This document shows positions 29,605-30,156 of a DNA stretch of 30,156 nucleotides, piece by piece. The notes under the pieces are model-generated. The model did no database searches and had not been told where the DNA came from. It was given only the letters and a program-made list of their open reading frames with translations. The stretch is from Saccoglossus kowalevskii (lineage: Eukaryota > Hemichordata > Enteropneusta > Harrimaniidae), in NCBI RefSeq assembly GCF_000003605.2, contig NW_003105602.1, positions 312,500 to 342,655 of the forward strand, read 5' to 3'. How positions within the stretch are numbered: position 1 is the first letter of the stretch; the number at the start of each line of letters is the position of its first letter. A program made the position numbers and the translations under genes.

Positions 29605-29853
29605 TCAGTTGGTGTTACATTTACACGGGGCCTCTGAAACAACGCATTTTGCAATTTGGACAAAAACATTTTGAAATGTTGCAACGTGACAATTTTCGCC
29701 GCCGGTAGCATACATTTTAGCCTGTGTTTCGAAATCGTCAAGGTCAATTTCATTAAAATTAGCAAAGCGTTTCTCTCTCTCCGTCTGCACGAATTCTTCG
29801 GTTTCTGCAAGAAAATCTTGCTCTGACAGCTCCCGAACACGATACTCGGCCAT
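29605..29853 (-). CDS. Hypothetical acidic 82-codon reading frame
   Basis: ATG at 29851-29853 with G at -3 and +4, then MAEYRVRELSEQDFLAETEE, FVQTEREKRFANFNEIDLDD and on to a stop at 29605. The first 45 residues are charged and look helical, unlike AT-rich noise. The part after about residue 52 may be intron read-through. N-termini of this style occur in Crypton-derived (tyrosine-recombinase-like) proteins of marine invertebrates, but that is only a resemblance. It could be a first exon of a minus-strand gene running towards 28515. Confidence 0.35.
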   Translation of the reverse strand: MAEYRVRELSEQDFLAETEEFVQTEREKRFANFNEIDLDDFETQAKMYATGGENCHVATFQNVFVQIAKCVVSEAPCKCNTN

Positions 29854-30156
29854 GTCTGTTGCAGACAACAAAAATATGTCGCAAAGAATAGCATGCACAA
29901 ATTGTAGGTTGTACATTTTTTTTTATTTAACCACTGCCAAAATAAAATATGTATATAATATCTTCATGCTATCAATATTACACCAAAATTTCCCTAAAAT
30001 TTAAATGCCCTTCCCTTTATTTATTTACGAATTGAACTTGTATTCATATTCTGGGGCTTTATTTGGAACACCATAACTGTGCATTACGCTCTATTTAAAC
30101 ATGGCTTGCATAAATTAAACAATGATGCATTGATGACAGTGATACACTGGTATAAT
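29854..30156. other. Right-hand end, nothing recognised
   Basis: AT-rich sequence with no exon, repeat or transposon end identified. Confidence 0.6.

Overview
The window is animal nuclear DNA. It is AT-rich and has spliceosomal introns with GT-AG borders, no operons, long non-coding stretches, many tandem repeats and many small inverted-repeat transposons. An interstitial TTAGGG-type telomere tract fits a deuterostome or another animal with the ancestral metazoan telomere. The intron-rich genes and the heavy load of short transposons suggest a marine invertebrate (hemichordate, echinoderm or lancelet grade). That placement is inference; the species cannot be read from the sequence.

Layout. 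(1) 760-9223, plus strand: the last nine coding exons of SPTLC1, the long-chain-base subunit 1 of serine palmitoyltransferase. They cover about 332 codons, from the residue matching human Asp143 to the stop; the N-terminal exons lie upstream of the window. (2) 9224-14237: a convergent intergenic region with a long AT-rich 3' flank, a 24-copy 34-bp minisatellite and transposon relics. (3) 14238-17503, minus strand: a complete four-exon alpha/beta-hydrolase of the arylacetamide deacetylase (AADAC) / neutral cholesterol ester hydrolase (NCEH1) family, 408 aa, called here paralogue A. (4) 18990-24158, minus strand: a second complete four-exon member, 415 aa, paralogue B, with identical intron phases, so a tandem duplicate. 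(5) 24159-30156: no firm gene. It holds a 48-bp and a 36-bp minisatellite, a decayed non-LTR retrotransposon reverse transcriptase, a 596-bp foldback transposon with a target-site duplication, and two weak minus-strand coding candidates.

The main structure beyond the genes is a family of short TTAA-flanked inverted-repeat elements. I count eight copies (7266-7391, 8260-8464, 9431-10293, 13338-13430, 15316-15588, 17752-18157, 22598-22894, 24471-24584) in introns, flanks and close upstream of both esterase genes. The three genes do not form a pathway unit in any demonstrated sense: SPTLC1 starts sphingolipid synthesis, while the esterases are predicted ER-anchored lipid or xenobiotic ester hydrolases. 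I saw no clear new biological system. The most distinctive material is the transposon family, its placement upstream of both duplicated esterases, and several clean minisatellite arrays.
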